Shown: positions 25,578 through 35,231, counted from the stretch's first letter. The stretch is DNA of 64,000 nt from an uncultured Schlesneria sp. (GCA_903840265.1 CAIMFH010000091.1:1-64000), one strand, 5' to 3'. A program made the numbers and translations. The notes: generated from the letters alone by a model not told the origin.

Positions 25578-26972
25578 ATGACGCGACCATTGCTGCTGTT
25601 GAATGTTGTCGGGCTGACGCATGAGATGCTCGGACCGAACACGCCGCACCTGAGTGCCCTTGCGAAAGACGGGTTCGCGCGTCCGATGGGGACCGTGCTA
25701 CCGGCCGTCACTTGTTCGGCTCAATCGACGATTCTGACGGGGACGTTGCCCAATGAGCATGGGATTGTGGCGAATGGCTGGTACTTCCGCGATCTGGCCG
25801 AAGTCTGGCTGTGGCGACAATCGAATCATCTGGTTCATGGCGAGCGGTTGTACGACACGGCTCGCTGGCATGATCCGAAATACACCGTCGCCAAGATGTT
25901 CTGGTGGTACAACATGTACGCCAATGTCGAATGGTCGATGACGCCACGTCCCAGCTACCCGGCCGATGGCCGCAAGGTGTTTGATTCGTACAGTCAGCCC
26001 GCGACGTTGCGTGACGAACTGCAGGCCAAGCTCGGCGTCTTTCCGTTACACCACTTCTGGGGTCCCGGGGCGGATATTCTGAGTTCGCGGTGGATCGCCG
26101 ATGCGTCAGTCGAAGTGATGAAGCGATACAAGCCCAGCTTGACGCTCGTCTACCTGCCGCACCTGGACTACAACCTGCAGCGGTTGGGGCCAAACGATCC
26201 CGCGATCGCCGAAGACATTCGCCTGGTCGATGCTGAAGCCGGCAAATGCATTGCCGCCGCACGCGAGATCGGGGCCGATGTCATCGCGCTATCCGAGTAT
26301 GCGATTACGGCGGTGAGGCAGCCCGTGCATATCAATCGGATCCTCAGGCGTCATGGCTACATCACAGCCAGACGTGAACCGCTCGGCTGGGAGACACTCG
26401 ACTGCGGGGCTTCGCGCGCGTTCGCGGTGGCCGATCATCAAGTGGCTCATGTCTACATCCAGAAGTATGACGATGTGAAAGCGGTCAAGCTGCTGTTGAG
26501 CCAGACTCAGGGGATCGACGTCGTGCTGGATCGCGGCGAACAACAACAGTTCGGACTTGATCACGAACGTTCCGGCGATCTGGTCGTGATCGCTGCTGAC
26601 GATTCGTGGTTCACTTATTACTTCTGGGACGACGACACGCTGGCCCCGGATTACGCCCGCACGATCGATATCCACCGCAAGCCGGGTTACGACCCTGTGG
26701 AGCTCTTCATCGATCCAAAGTTGTCCTTCCCCAAGCTGCACATCGCCGCCCGGTTGGCTCAGAAGTTCATGGGTTTCCGTTACTACATGGACGTAATCGG
26801 CCTGGACGCGTCGGGTGTCAAAGGGAGTCATGGCCGGTTACCAACACCGGGTCGTGAAACGAGCGAAGCACCGGTCTTTATCTGTTCCACGCGTGAGATC
26901 GAACAAGACGAGATCCCGATGACGGCGGTGAAGAATCTGGCTCTGAGGCTGCAGTTTGGGAGTCAGCCTTAA
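25578..26972 (+). CDS. Type I phosphodiesterase/nucleotide pyrophosphatase-like protein
   Basis: 464 residues from the ATG at 25578. It belongs to the alkaline-phosphatase superfamily: 'LLLLNVVGLTHEMLGPNTPHLSALAKDGF' supplies the first metal region, although the usual Asp of 'D-G' is less clear. 'PAVTCSAQSTILTGTLPNEHGIVANGW' carries the nucleophile Thr/Ser region and the NxHGI motif. 'YLPHLDYNLQRLGP' gives the Asp/His metal pair, and 'GSHGR' occurs near the end. No signal peptide, so probably cytoplasmic. A similar protein accompanies ebo-type clusters in other bacteria, but none of the other ebo genes is here. Substrate unknown. Confidence 0.85.
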   Translation: MTRPLLLLNVVGLTHEMLGPNTPHLSALAKDGFARPMGTVLPAVTCSAQSTILTGTLPNEHGIVANGWYFRDLAEVWLWRQSNHLVHGERLYDTARWHDPKYTVAKMFWWYNMYANVEWSMTPRPSYPADGRKVFDSYSQPATLRDELQAKLGVFPLHHFWGPGADILSSRWIADASVEVMKRYKPSLTLVYLPHLDYNLQRLGPNDPAIAEDIRLVDAEAGKCIAAAREIGADVIALSEYAITAVRQPVHINRILRRHGYITARREPLGWETLDCGASRAFAVADHQVAHVYIQKYDDVKAVKLLLSQTQGIDVVLDRGEQQQFGLDHERSGDLVVIAADDSWFTYYFWDDDTLAPDYARTIDIHRKPGYDPVELFIDPKLSFPKLHIAARLAQKFMGFRYYMDVIGLDASGVKGSHGRLPTPGRETSEAPVFICSTREIEQDEIPMTAVKNLALRLQFGSQP

Positions 26973-27022
26973 ATCGTGATCTTGCCTAAACAACTCAACT
27001 GAAGCTGAGACTACCCACACCC

Positions 27023-27379
27023 ATGTGCACGTTCTTCTGCGGTTGGCGACCAAAGGCTGGATGCGTCGCGCTGGTTATGTCGTGCGTGCTGAGCGGGATG
27101 TGGGCGCGGAGTCGGGTCGTACAAGATGAATTTTACGTCTTCGCCTCAGTGAATAATAACGCGGAGCGCCACGTGCTCACTTCGGGCCTTGGCGGTCTCG
27201 CGTGGGTTAACATCAGGGACGCTCCTTACGGCATTCGACGGTCCCTTCCTTTTCATCAATCCATGAAGGCAACCGAACCTGAAGCGACTTCTCCTTTCAG
27301 TTGGAGTATTTCCTATTGGTGCCTTGTACTGCCCCTAACCCTTCTCTCAGCCTACCGGATTCTCTGGAAACCCAGGTAA
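27023..27379 (+). CDS. FFHGWRRK-family small membrane protein, paralogue 3
   Basis: 118 residues: MCTFFCGWRPKAGCVALVMSC at the N-terminus and LTLLSAYRILWKPR at the C-terminus. Two terminal membrane helices flank a variable middle (about 30-95), as in the copies at 13085, 15622 and 55908. This copy deviates in the conserved start (Cys for His, Pro for Arg) and ends earlier, so it may be drifting. No clear ribosome binding site. It starts 50 bp after the phosphodiesterase-like gene on the same strand. Confidence 0.68.
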   Translation: MCTFFCGWRPKAGCVALVMSCVLSGMWARSRVVQDEFYVFASVNNNAERHVLTSGLGGLAWVNIRDAPYGIRRSLPFHQSMKATEPEATSPFSWSISYWCLVLPLTLLSAYRILWKPR

Positions 27380-27754
27380 ATCGCTCTGGCAGTCGTTCAA
27401 TAACATAATTTGACCACGTGGTGCGACGGACGGTCACTCAACGCGATTTTCGGCCTTTCGATGTCCGATTAATGCAAACCGCAACTGGCCGGTTGGCGTT
27501 TTTGCAGGGTTTAGGTGTTCTCAACGCCCCTCTACCGGATGGAGTCCAAATAATCGCATCCTATTGCTCCATAATTCGTTAGAGCACAATCACCTAGCCG
27601 CCTTGCTCACATTGGGCGTGCTATCGAGTTATTCCCGGACCTCGGCATCGGGATTGCTTAATTACTCTTCACGACTGCTCGCGGGTGATTGGATCACCCC
27701 ATCAGATGCGGGCGAACGGGAATTTTTTGTTTTGCAAATGCAGTGGGAGCTATC

Positions 27755-27967
27755 ATGACCGCCGACGAATACGCCCTGATGATTCTTGATCCAGAATTCA
27801 CTCCGGAAGGCGAAACAGCGGAGGATGGTGCTGGTCAATGCGCTGAATGGCACGAGCATGAACACACCGTCCCGGCGGTGCAGAGCCAAGCCGAACAATT
27901 GCTGGAAGCAGCCGGTTCTGCCGAGTTGGCGAAGCACGCGATCGATGTTGTTGCCAATCAGCAATAG
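27755..27967 (+). CDS. Small acidic protein, unknown function
   Basis: A 70-residue protein from the ATG at 27755, with a good GGGAG ribosome binding site. It is rich in Glu, Ala and His ('GQCAEWHEHEHT' about 28-39) and ends with a predicted helix, 'VQSQAEQLLEAAGSAELAKHAIDVV'. The sequence looks soluble. No domain recognised. It lies about 100 bp before the methyltransferase gene. The His/Glu cluster could bind a metal, which is speculation. Confidence 0.5.
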   Translation: MTADEYALMILDPEFTPEGETAEDGAGQCAEWHEHEHTVPAVQSQAEQLLEAAGSAELAKHAIDVVANQQ

Positions 27968-28066
27968 CTCCGCAAATTCGATTCAACTGCGCTCGCGCGG
28001 ATATTTGGGGCGGGCGTGGCATGGAAGCGTGTTGAGATGCCTCAGGGCATCCTTTACCATCACGTC

Positions 28067-29344
28067 ATGCCTCCACAACGCCCCAATATTCCGCCGCACC
28101 AGCGCCCTCGTCCAAACCGCCGTCCGAGCAGTGATGCGCAGTTCGAACGACTGGCCCAGCGGCCAATCGCCCCAGAGCCAAACCAACGACTTCCTAAGAT
28201 CGTTTCGAAGAGCGGCGTCTGGCATCCCTTTCTATTTCGTCGGCAACTTGGCGATTTCGACCCCAACTCCCAACCCGGCGATCTCGTGGAAATCACGAAT
28301 GCGTCTGGTGCGACGCAAGGGTTCGGACTCTTCAATCCCAAGGCCGAAATCTCAGTCCGTCTGTTACGCACCGGTCTGAATCGCCCCGATGAAGCGTGGT
28401 GGTCTGAGCGTCTTGAATCGGCCGTCTCTTTGCGGCGCGAGTTCCTGAAGCTGGACACAGTCACAGACGCCTATCGGGTCGTCCACGCCGAAGCCGATGG
28501 ATTGCCTGGTCTGGTCGTCGACAAGTTTGGTGACGTGCTGGTCGCCGAATGTTTTTCACTCGGCATGTACCAACGCGCCGAAGCGATCCTGACGATGCTC
28601 GAGCCGATGTGTGGAACCAAGTACGGCGTGATCCGCCCCGGCCCGAACTCCGAAGATCATGAAGGGTTCGCTGCCGCTCCGACTGGCTCGGAAGGATTAC
28701 CCGCGAAAGCCGTCGTCCGTGAGTTCGATACGCAGTTCCGCGTTGACTTTACCGGAGGGCACAAGACCGGTTTCTATTGCGACCAGCGAGACAATCGCAA
28801 GCAGCTCGCGACGTTTTGCGGTGGCAAGACGGTTCTCGATTTGTGCAGTTATACGGGTGGGTTCGCGGTCCAGGCGCTGAAGTTGGGCCAGGCCACTGAA
28901 GTCACCGGCGTGGAACTCGACGAATCCGCCGCGGCGCTGGCTCGTGAGAATGCCAAGCTGAATAAAGTGAAGCTCAGCGTTGTGCAAGCGGATGCCTTCG
29001 CCTACATGCGTGACATGCTGCGCAATGGCCGCAAGTATGATGTTGTCGTGCTTGATCCTCCGAAGTTGATTCGATCTCGCGATGAAATCGAAGAGGGTCG
29101 ACGGAAGTATTACGACTTCAATCGCTTGGCGATGCAACTGGTCGCGCCGGACGGCTTGCTGCTGACGTGCAGTTGTTCCGGACTGCTGGACATCGCAGAG
29201 TTCTCGAAGATCGTCTGTGCTGCCCCAGAAGTAGGCCGGCGAGTGCAGGTGGTCATGAAGGGTGGTGCTGCCGCGGATCATCCGATCGCGACGAATTGCC
29301 CTGAGAGTGAGTACCTGAAGACGATGTGGCTGCGGTTGGAATAG
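28067..29344 (+). CDS. Class I rRNA methyltransferase, RlmI-like
   Basis: About 425 residues; the start is uncertain among 28037, 28067 and an upstream GTG. After a Pro/Arg-rich N-terminal tail, a PUA domain (about 45-125) begins 'GVWHPFLFRRQLGDFDP'. An EEHEE-like linker, 'RVVHAEADGLPGLVVDKFGDVLV', follows, then the Rossmann methyltransferase: 'VDFTGGHKTGFYCDQRDNR' and SAM motif I 'VLDLCSYTGGFAVQALKLG' (about 255-275). The catalytic 'VVLDPPKLIRSRDE' comes next, then 'LLTCSCSG' with the Cys needed for m5C chemistry. This layout is that of RlmI, which methylates C1962 of 23S rRNA. Confidence 0.92.
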   Translation: MPPQRPNIPPHQRPRPNRRPSSDAQFERLAQRPIAPEPNQRLPKIVSKSGVWHPFLFRRQLGDFDPNSQPGDLVEITNASGATQGFGLFNPKAEISVRLLRTGLNRPDEAWWSERLESAVSLRREFLKLDTVTDAYRVVHAEADGLPGLVVDKFGDVLVAECFSLGMYQRAEAILTMLEPMCGTKYGVIRPGPNSEDHEGFAAAPTGSEGLPAKAVVREFDTQFRVDFTGGHKTGFYCDQRDNRKQLATFCGGKTVLDLCSYTGGFAVQALKLGQATEVTGVELDESAAALARENAKLNKVKLSVVQADAFAYMRDMLRNGRKYDVVVLDPPKLIRSRDEIEEGRRKYYDFNRLAMQLVAPDGLLLTCSCSGLLDIAEFSKIVCAAPEVGRRVQVVMKGGAAADHPIATNCPESEYLKTMWLRLE

Positions 29345-29447
29345 GGCCGTAAGATGACTATGAAGTCACATTGTTGATCTGTCCGCGTGGTGACGTGGGT
29401 TGTCACACAGGCTCCTCATGCGATTAGAGCGATAGCAGCGACGCGAA

Positions 29448-29483
29448 GACACTGGCAGCCCAGAGCGGCCGCCAGTGGCACCC
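29448..29483 (+). repeat. GTGGCAC-type dispersed hairpin, copy 4
   Basis: CACTGGC pairs with GCCAGTG and is followed by GCACCC. It matches 32791-32826 and, inverted, 32664-32700. Confidence 0.6.
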
Positions 29484-29526
29484 AAACGTCATGATTCCAG
29501 TGATCAGAATCACTTTCAGCAGGCCG

Positions 29527-30489
29527 TTACGCGACGTGACGTTCGACCAGATGCTGCTCGTCTTCTAAGATCGCCTGAATTAAGCCGCCGCGGGCGATTG
29601 TGAACCTGGAATTGGGAGCGATGCGGATTTGCGAGGTCTTGATCGGCCAGTTCGATCGATTCCAGGCAAGCTGCAATGAACGAACGAATCCATCTGCCCC
29701 AGTGATTCCCCCAGTACAAACGACACTGGTCGGCTGCGGCATCAGTTTCAGAGAGCCATTGATCAGCAGCGTGTCGCGCGCTTCCGTAAAGATGGCAGTC
29801 AATTGACGCTGGAAATCCCGCATCCAGGTTTCCTGCCTGGTCTGATCCAGTTCGGACCGTTGATTATGCAGCAGCAGTTCTTCGGTCAGTTCGCCGATCT
29901 GCCCGGCGATCGAGCAACGGCCCAATTCTCGTCCGCAGTGAATCAACGCGAACTCGCAGTTCGTCGCTCCCAGGCTGATTCCCAACCCGGAAAATGAAGC
30001 TTCCGACAATTCAGCCAGTACGGTCGCATGACCGGCCGAGATCAACTGCGGCGAATACCCGCGCAGTAAGACCAGTTGCTTCAAAAAGCGGACATCGAGT
30101 GATTGATGATCTTCGTTCAGTTCGTATCCGCCGGGAATCGTCAAACAGCAGATTTCCCCCTGACGATGCGTTTGCGGCAGGACCGCTTCGACCGTGAGTG
30201 CGACGATTTGTCGAGCCACCGGATCACCCGATGGCAACAAACCGTTTCGCAGCAATGGCAGCATGGGCAGATCGAGCATCGCGGCGCATTCCACAGCGTC
30301 ATCACCGAAGACGATCAAATCGTCGCCGCATGTTGCATGACGGGCCTGCGTACTCTCCAGCAGCCGGCGGTGTCCGGGCGTATCTTTCACGACCAGGTAC
30401 TGCGCCTGGCAGCTACGTGAAATCAGTTCGCCACCCGAATCGCGAATGGAACGAAACTCTGACGTGCCGAGGTCCAGTCCAACGCTCAC
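29527..30489 (-). CDS. Actin/Hsp70-fold ATPase, divergent
   Basis: 320 residues starting at a GTG behind a near-perfect AAGGAGGT. The actin-like ATPase core is recognisable. Phosphate 1 is 'SVGLDLGTSEFRSIR' (2-16). Phosphate 2 is 'GLGISLGATNCEFALI' (about 168-183) followed by 'IAGQIGELTEELL', and the adenosine motif is 'VVCTGGITGADGFV' (about 255-268). Overall it resembles MreB/MamK/PilM-type or Hsp70-like proteins, but no specific family fits. Its GTG overlaps the TGA of the upstream SLBB gene (GTGA), so translation is coupled. A cytoplasmic ATPase driving or anchoring the SLBB membrane protein is a reasonable inference. Confidence 0.82.
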   Translation of the reverse strand: MSVGLDLGTSEFRSIRDSGGELISRSCQAQYLVVKDTPGHRRLLESTQARHATCGDDLIVFGDDAVECAAMLDLPMLPLLRNGLLPSGDPVARQIVALTVEAVLPQTHRQGEICCLTIPGGYELNEDHQSLDVRFLKQLVLLRGYSPQLISAGHATVLAELSEASFSGLGISLGATNCEFALIHCGRELGRCSIAGQIGELTEELLLHNQRSELDQTRQETWMRDFQRQLTAIFTEARDTLLINGSLKLMPQPTSVVCTGGITGADGFVRSLQLAWNRSNWPIKTSQIRIAPNSRFTIARGGLIQAILEDEQHLVERHVA

Positions 30490-32387
30490 TGTTGACCTCC
30501 TTGCAGATGGCGCAGTGCGTCCGCGACTGGTGTGGTGCTGTGCTTGAGATCAGGTTGTGGTATCGATTCAGAGCCGACGGTCGCTCGAGCCGCATTTGCG
30601 GCGGCGGCGGCGATCGTGTTTTCACCGGGTCGACGCTTCAGGAAGTGAGGTTTCGAAGGGTGGCTGCTGTGCGCGGCTTCCACGCTCTCGACGACCAGTT
30701 CGGCCTTCTGTTCTGCGATGGCTGCGGAGCTTGGAACGATGGCACTGGCTGCGAAGTGCGGGCCCTCGGACAACGGTTCGGCGGCGGCATCGACGCGATA
30801 GACCGGTTGAGGAACCAAGCGGCCTTGCAGGGCAATGTCCGCTCGGAACTCCGCTTTCTCTTGGCGAATCGGAAGTTGATTCTTGAGTAGCTGGTTAAAC
30901 CATGTCGACGCCAAGGGGCTGGCGGCCCGTTCGGACTCGGTCGTGTCCTTCTGGGGAATCGCGATCGGCGCAGATTCGACAGCGGGAATTGTCGGCGATG
31001 CGGTCTTTGGCTTGGCAGCACGCTGATGGAGCACAGCATCGATTTCATCGAGGATGCCGGGCGTGAGTGATGGCCTGCTGTTGAGATATCGACGAGTCAG
31101 CAAGGCCACGCCGATCAACAATGCAGAGATCGTGAAGACCCCCAACATTAAACTCAGCGACAGAGACGAACCTTTGCCAGAAGCTGAGGACGACGCTTCT
31201 TCATCCAGAAACGGATCGTCAGCATCTTTTGCCTGTTGTTCGCCGTTCGATTTGCTTTCGGAGCGGTCCGACTCATTAGAGGAATCGCGAATTGCGGTTC
31301 GCTTCGGTTCCGCAACTGCCACAGGTTCGCGATCGGGAGCCGACGGAAGGTGTCGGGAAGACGATGTGATTCGTCGTTCGCCATTAAAGGGGATTGTTGC
31401 GATTCGCGGTGGTGAGCTGACGAGCGGCGCTTGAATGGCTTGCGGGACCTCTAACCGCTCGGTCGCGGCCGGCAGTGGTTGGCTGATCACGGGTGCCGCG
31501 GGAAGCGTTACCGGTTCCATCGTCGCCGGGGGTGCACTGAATCGGGTTGGTTGCTCAGATTGCTGACCCAGGAACGGCAACTGTCCGACATTGCGAAGTT
31601 CGGGAGAGCCACCAATGATCGCCGGGCCCGCCCCCGTCGCAATTTCGGATTCGTACGGAACTGGCAGTGATGGCAGCTTCGATCGATTGATCGCGTTTCG
31701 CGGGAAGACCAGCACGGTCCCGTCAGCCAGCGAAGCGTCGATCGGTTGCGGAGCCGCATTTTGTGAAAGCAATCGATCGGGCCCAATCACGCGAACCGCT
31801 TGCGCCAGTTCGATGGGCTGATCGAGCATCTGCACGACGTGACCAACGCGAGCGTTCTCGTATTTCAATTTGACAATGACAGGTCGTTCCAACACATTCA
31901 CAAATGCAACCTGCACACCGGAACCGGACGAGGGCTTGTCGACTCGGTCACCGGCACTTGGTTGCGCGTACATCGCTCGCAGGCGAGGATCTGTTTCGTA
32001 AAGCTTGCTGACCGCCGCCTGTGTTCGCTTGGATTCGATCACCAGCAGGTCACCAGCGAGTAACGCGATGTTGGCTTGTGGGTTGAAGAAGAAGCTCTCG
32101 ACGATTCGATCCTGTCGAACAATGCGAATCGTTCCCGACGCTTCATCGGTCAGGCCCCCTGCCCGGCGGATGACGTTTTGGAGCGACAGGCCATTGGCTT
32201 CCAGGCGATAAACTCCCGGCTTGGCGATTTCACCCAGGATGCCTGCGTAGACTTCACTATTCGCGGTCGCCGGCTGCCAGGTAATCACCTTGGCATTCGA
32301 ACCTGTGGCCTGAGCGTGGGCGTCTGCGGCGATGAGCGCCAACAAGATTCCCAGCCAGTGCATGCGGTATTTCGCGATGCCCAACAT
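30486..32387 (-). CDS. SLBB-domain single-pass membrane protein
   Basis: 633 residues. After a signal-like N-terminus (1-26, ending DAHAQA) comes an SLBB domain, 'ILGEIAKPGVYRLEANGLSLQNVIRRAGGLTDEA' (about 48-82). A second region, 'VAFVNVLERPVIVKL...VLVFPRNAI' (about 165-245), resembles another SLBB/Wza-like unit. A long Pro/Ser/Glu linker precedes one transmembrane helix, 'LMLGVFTISALLIGVALL' (about 415-435), and an Ala-rich tail of ~195 residues. SLBB domains occur in polysaccharide export and pilus-associated proteins. No glycosyltransferase or export genes lie nearby. The tail is probably cytoplasmic, where it could meet the co-translated actin-like ATPase. Confidence 0.83.
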   Translation of the reverse strand: MLGIAKYRMHWLGILLALIAADAHAQATGSNAKVITWQPATANSEVYAGILGEIAKPGVYRLEANGLSLQNVIRRAGGLTDEASGTIRIVRQDRIVESFFFNPQANIALLAGDLLVIESKRTQAAVSKLYETDPRLRAMYAQPSAGDRVDKPSSGSGVQVAFVNVLERPVIVKLKYENARVGHVVQMLDQPIELAQAVRVIGPDRLLSQNAAPQPIDASLADGTVLVFPRNAINRSKLPSLPVPYESEIATGAGPAIIGGSPELRNVGQLPFLGQQSEQPTRFSAPPATMEPVTLPAAPVISQPLPAATERLEVPQAIQAPLVSSPPRIATIPFNGERRITSSSRHLPSAPDREPVAVAEPKRTAIRDSSNESDRSESKSNGEQQAKDADDPFLDEEASSSASGKGSSLSLSLMLGVFTISALLIGVALLTRRYLNSRPSLTPGILDEIDAVLHQRAAKPKTASPTIPAVESAPIAIPQKDTTESERAASPLASTWFNQLLKNQLPIRQEKAEFRADIALQGRLVPQPVYRVDAAAEPLSEGPHFAASAIVPSSAAIAEQKAELVVESVEAAHSSHPSKPHFLKRRPGENTIAAAAANAARATVGSESIPQPDLKHSTTPVADALRHLQGGQQ

Positions 32388-32663
32388 CCTGAGGCCTCAT
32401 TCTTTATTAGTGCGTGTGCACTCACGGTCCGCGATGATCCAGGAATGGAGTCACTCGCTGCGGACAATCCGCCATAGTCCGAATAATCGGCACACTCGGC
32501 AGGCGGCATCCATCAAAAACTACAATGTGCAAGTCGACCGGCAGAAACCGCCGGATTGAGGACGCAGCGGTCAGACATTGACCTTGCCTATCTTCTCCGG
32601 TCGCGTCGATCCGCTGATCGAGCCACTTAACGACCCAGGTGAGCCGCTGTGTCAGCAGGGCTC

Positions 32664-32700
32664 GGGTGCCACTGGCGGCGGCTTTGAGCTGCCAGTGTCT
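32664..32700 (-). repeat. GTGGCAC-type dispersed hairpin, copy 5 (inverted)
   Basis: GGGTGCCACTGGC...GCCAGTGTC is the reverse complement type of the copy at 32791-32826, about 90 bp away, so the two could pair with each other. Confidence 0.6.
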
Positions 32701-32790
32701 TGACGTCGCTGCTATCGCTTTCGTTAGTGAAGCGGCCGCTGTAACCATCACCTTTACCGAACCTGTTCAGCCCTTAACCACACTGAGAAG

Positions 32791-32826
32791 ACACTGGCAA
32801 CGCAAAGCCGTCGCCAGTGGCACCCG
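32791..32826 (+). repeat. GTGGCAC-type dispersed hairpin, copy 6
   Basis: GACACTGGCAACG...CGCCAGTGGCACCC, with stem CACTGGC/GCCAGTG. Close to the copy at 29448-29483. Confidence 0.6.
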
Positions 32827-32939
32827 ACAACAATTCGCCGGAGTGGACAGCGGGCGCGGCGAAGTGGATAGTGAATAGTTGACTGCCGATCGCTGCGTAT
32901 TCCTGAAGTGATTCCCTCCTGCACCTGACCTGACGACCC

Positions 32940-35231
32940 ATGCGGACACAACTCCTTTCCTTTGCTTTGCTGATCGGCCTGGCATCCATCGCCGCGGCCG
33001 AAGGACCAAGCGGCGAGCAGATCTACAAAACACTGTGCGCGAGTTGCCACGGTGCGACTGGTGAAGGGAATAACAAACACTATGCGCAACCGTTGACGGG
33101 TGATCGGTCGGTCCTGGAGCTGACCGAGTACATCGCTCGAACGATGCCTGAGGATGACCCGGGGAAATGCGTTGGTGAGGATGCCCGGCACGTGGCCGAA
33201 TACATTCATGGCGCGTTTTACTCGCCGATCGCTCAAGCGCGTATCAAGCCTCCGCGGATCGAGCTCGCTCGGCTGACCGTTCGTCAGTATCAGAATTCAA
33301 TTGCCGATTTGATTGGCAGCTTTCGCGGCAATGAAAGCTGGACCAATGAACGCGGCCTGCGAGGCGAATACTTCAAATCTCGGCAACAGAAACGCGAAGA
33401 ACGAGCCATCGAACGGATCGATCCGATCGTCAGCTTTGACTTCGGCGAAGGAACGGCCGACTCACAGCAGATCAAGCCGGAGGCCTTCTCGATCAAGTGG
33501 GAAGGATCAGTGATCGCGCCAGATACCGGCGACTATGAATTCATTCTGCTCACCGAGAACGGTGCAAAGCTGTGGGTCAACAACAACCGACAGCCGCTGA
33601 TTGACGCCGCAGTCAAGTCCGGTAAGAACGTGACCGAACGACGCGAGTCGATCCGGTTGCTCGGTGGCCGCGCTTATCCCATTCGATTGGAGATGTTCAA
33701 GTCGAAGGAAGCGAAAGAAAAGCGAGCTTCCATTGTGCTGAAGTGGAAGCAACCCCACCGCACCGACGAAACGATCCCTCAACGATGCCTGCTGCCGCAA
33801 CGCTTGCCCGAGACCTTCATCCTGCAGACGCCGTTTCCGCCCGACGATCGCAGCATGGGCTACGAACGCGGAACATCGATCTCGAAAGACTGGGAACAGG
33901 CCACCACAGATGGCGCAGTCGAAGTCGCTGCGTTCGTCAACGAGCACGTCAAAGATCTGACGGGAAGCCAGCGCGATTCGAACGAGCATGCACAACGCCT
34001 CCGTGAATTCTGCTCCAACTTCGCCGAACGCGCATTTCGTCGACCACTGAACGAAGAGCAAAAGGCGATGTTCATCAACAAGCAATTTGACGAAGCCTCG
34101 CCCGATATCGCGCTGCAACGCGTGATCTTGCTGGTGCTGCAGTCGCCTCGGTTCCTGTTCCCCGAGTTGGGGTCGGTGGACCGCGATTCCTATCTGGTGG
34201 CCAGCCGACTCTCTCTGGCGATGTGGGATTCACTGCCTGACGAACGGCTGACCAAAGTCGCCGCGGCGGGACAACTGGCAACACCAGAGCAGGTCCGATC
34301 GGAAGCGACGCGGATGATGGACAACCCGCGCGCCAGAGCCAAACTGCGTGAGTTCTTCCTGCAGTGGTTGAAGGTCGATCATTTTGCAGATCTCTCCAAA
34401 GACTCGCGGCAATTCCCCGACTTCAACGCCTCGGTCGCCTCAGACTTGCGGACATCGCTGGATCTGTTTCTGGAAGAGATCATTAACAGTCCCACCGCCG
34501 ACTATCGGCAGTTGATGCAATCGAATTCGCTCTATCTGAACCTGAACCTGGCCGACTTCTATCGCGTCGACATGCCTGCCGATGCGCTGTCGCCAGGCGA
34601 ACCTGGATTTAGGAAGATCACCACCGATTCTGACAAGCGGGCGGGAGTGCTGACGCACCCGTATCTGATGGCGGGATTCGCGTACACGGCCAGTAGTTCA
34701 CCAATTCACCGCGGCGTGTTTCTCGCCCGGAGTGTCCTGGGCCGCACGTTGAGACCGCCTCCGGAAGCCGTGGCTCCGCTGGCTCCGGATCTTCATGCCA
34801 GCCTGACGACGCGCGAGCGAGTCCTCTTGCAGACAAATCCTGAAGCGTGCCAGACCTGCCATTCGATGATTAATCCGTTGGGATTCACGCTCGAGCATTT
34901 CGACGCGGTGGGCCGATATCGCCGGGACGATCAGAACAAACCAGTCGACTCATCGGGGTCGTATGTCACTCGATCGGGCGAGCGAAAGACTTTTAATGAC
35001 ATCCGTGAGTTGGCGGATTTCCTTGCGAAGACGGATGAAACGCATTCGGCCTTCGTCGACCAGTTGTTCCACAACTTAATTAAGCAGCCGATCCGAGCTT
35101 ACGGCCTGCAGACGCCGGACGGCTTGCGAGCGATCTTCGCACAACAGCAGTTCAACGTTCGCCAGCTCATGATTGAGATTGCGACCACGGCTGCATTGAC
35201 AGATCAGGCCGCGCGCCCGCAGACTCATTAA
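32940..35231 (+). CDS. Cytochrome c / PA14 / DUF1592-DUF1588-DUF1585 protein
   Basis: 763 residues, exported (signal 1-19, ending IAAAE). Domain order: a class I cytochrome c with CASCH (about 35-39); the DUF1587-like start 'RLTVRQYQNSIADLIG'; a PA14-like beta-domain (about 140-265), 'WEGSVIAPDTGDYEFILLTENGAKLWVNN'; DUF1592, 'AERAFRRPLNEEQKAMF...LLVLQSPRFLF'; DUF1588, including a second heme motif CQTCH (about 640); and DUF1585 at the end. These multi-heme proteins are abundant in planctomycetes, often beside DUF1501/DUF1552 genes, and are suspected of sugar or glycan oxidation. Here no DUF1501 or DUF1552 partner is present; the MoxR operon follows. Confidence 0.92.
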   Translation: MRTQLLSFALLIGLASIAAAEGPSGEQIYKTLCASCHGATGEGNNKHYAQPLTGDRSVLELTEYIARTMPEDDPGKCVGEDARHVAEYIHGAFYSPIAQARIKPPRIELARLTVRQYQNSIADLIGSFRGNESWTNERGLRGEYFKSRQQKREERAIERIDPIVSFDFGEGTADSQQIKPEAFSIKWEGSVIAPDTGDYEFILLTENGAKLWVNNNRQPLIDAAVKSGKNVTERRESIRLLGGRAYPIRLEMFKSKEAKEKRASIVLKWKQPHRTDETIPQRCLLPQRLPETFILQTPFPPDDRSMGYERGTSISKDWEQATTDGAVEVAAFVNEHVKDLTGSQRDSNEHAQRLREFCSNFAERAFRRPLNEEQKAMFINKQFDEASPDIALQRVILLVLQSPRFLFPELGSVDRDSYLVASRLSLAMWDSLPDERLTKVAAAGQLATPEQVRSEATRMMDNPRARAKLREFFLQWLKVDHFADLSKDSRQFPDFNASVASDLRTSLDLFLEEIINSPTADYRQLMQSNSLYLNLNLADFYRVDMPADALSPGEPGFRKITTDSDKRAGVLTHPYLMAGFAYTASSSPIHRGVFLARSVLGRTLRPPPEAVAPLAPDLHASLTTRERVLLQTNPEACQTCHSMINPLGFTLEHFDAVGRYRRDDQNKPVDSSGSYVTRSGERKTFNDIRELADFLAKTDETHSAFVDQLFHNLIKQPIRAYGLQTPDGLRAIFAQQQFNVRQLMIEIATTAALTDQAARPQTH

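Larger units (their letters stand above)
32388..32939. other. Intergenic region with inverted hairpin repeats
   Basis: About 550 bp without a gene. Two GTGGCAC-type hairpins in opposite orientation occupy the right half. The left part probably contains the promoter of the SLBB operon; I could not pick a reliable -35/-10 pair. Confidence 0.55.

Noticed and set aside
25578-26972. EboF-type member of an ebo cluster
   Set aside because: No other ebo genes (UbiA-like, sugar-isomerase-like, TatD-like) are nearby, so only the superfamily is claimed.
27564-27758. 64-codon frame before the small acidic gene
   Set aside because: It overlaps the better-supported gene at 27755 and has no ribosome binding site.
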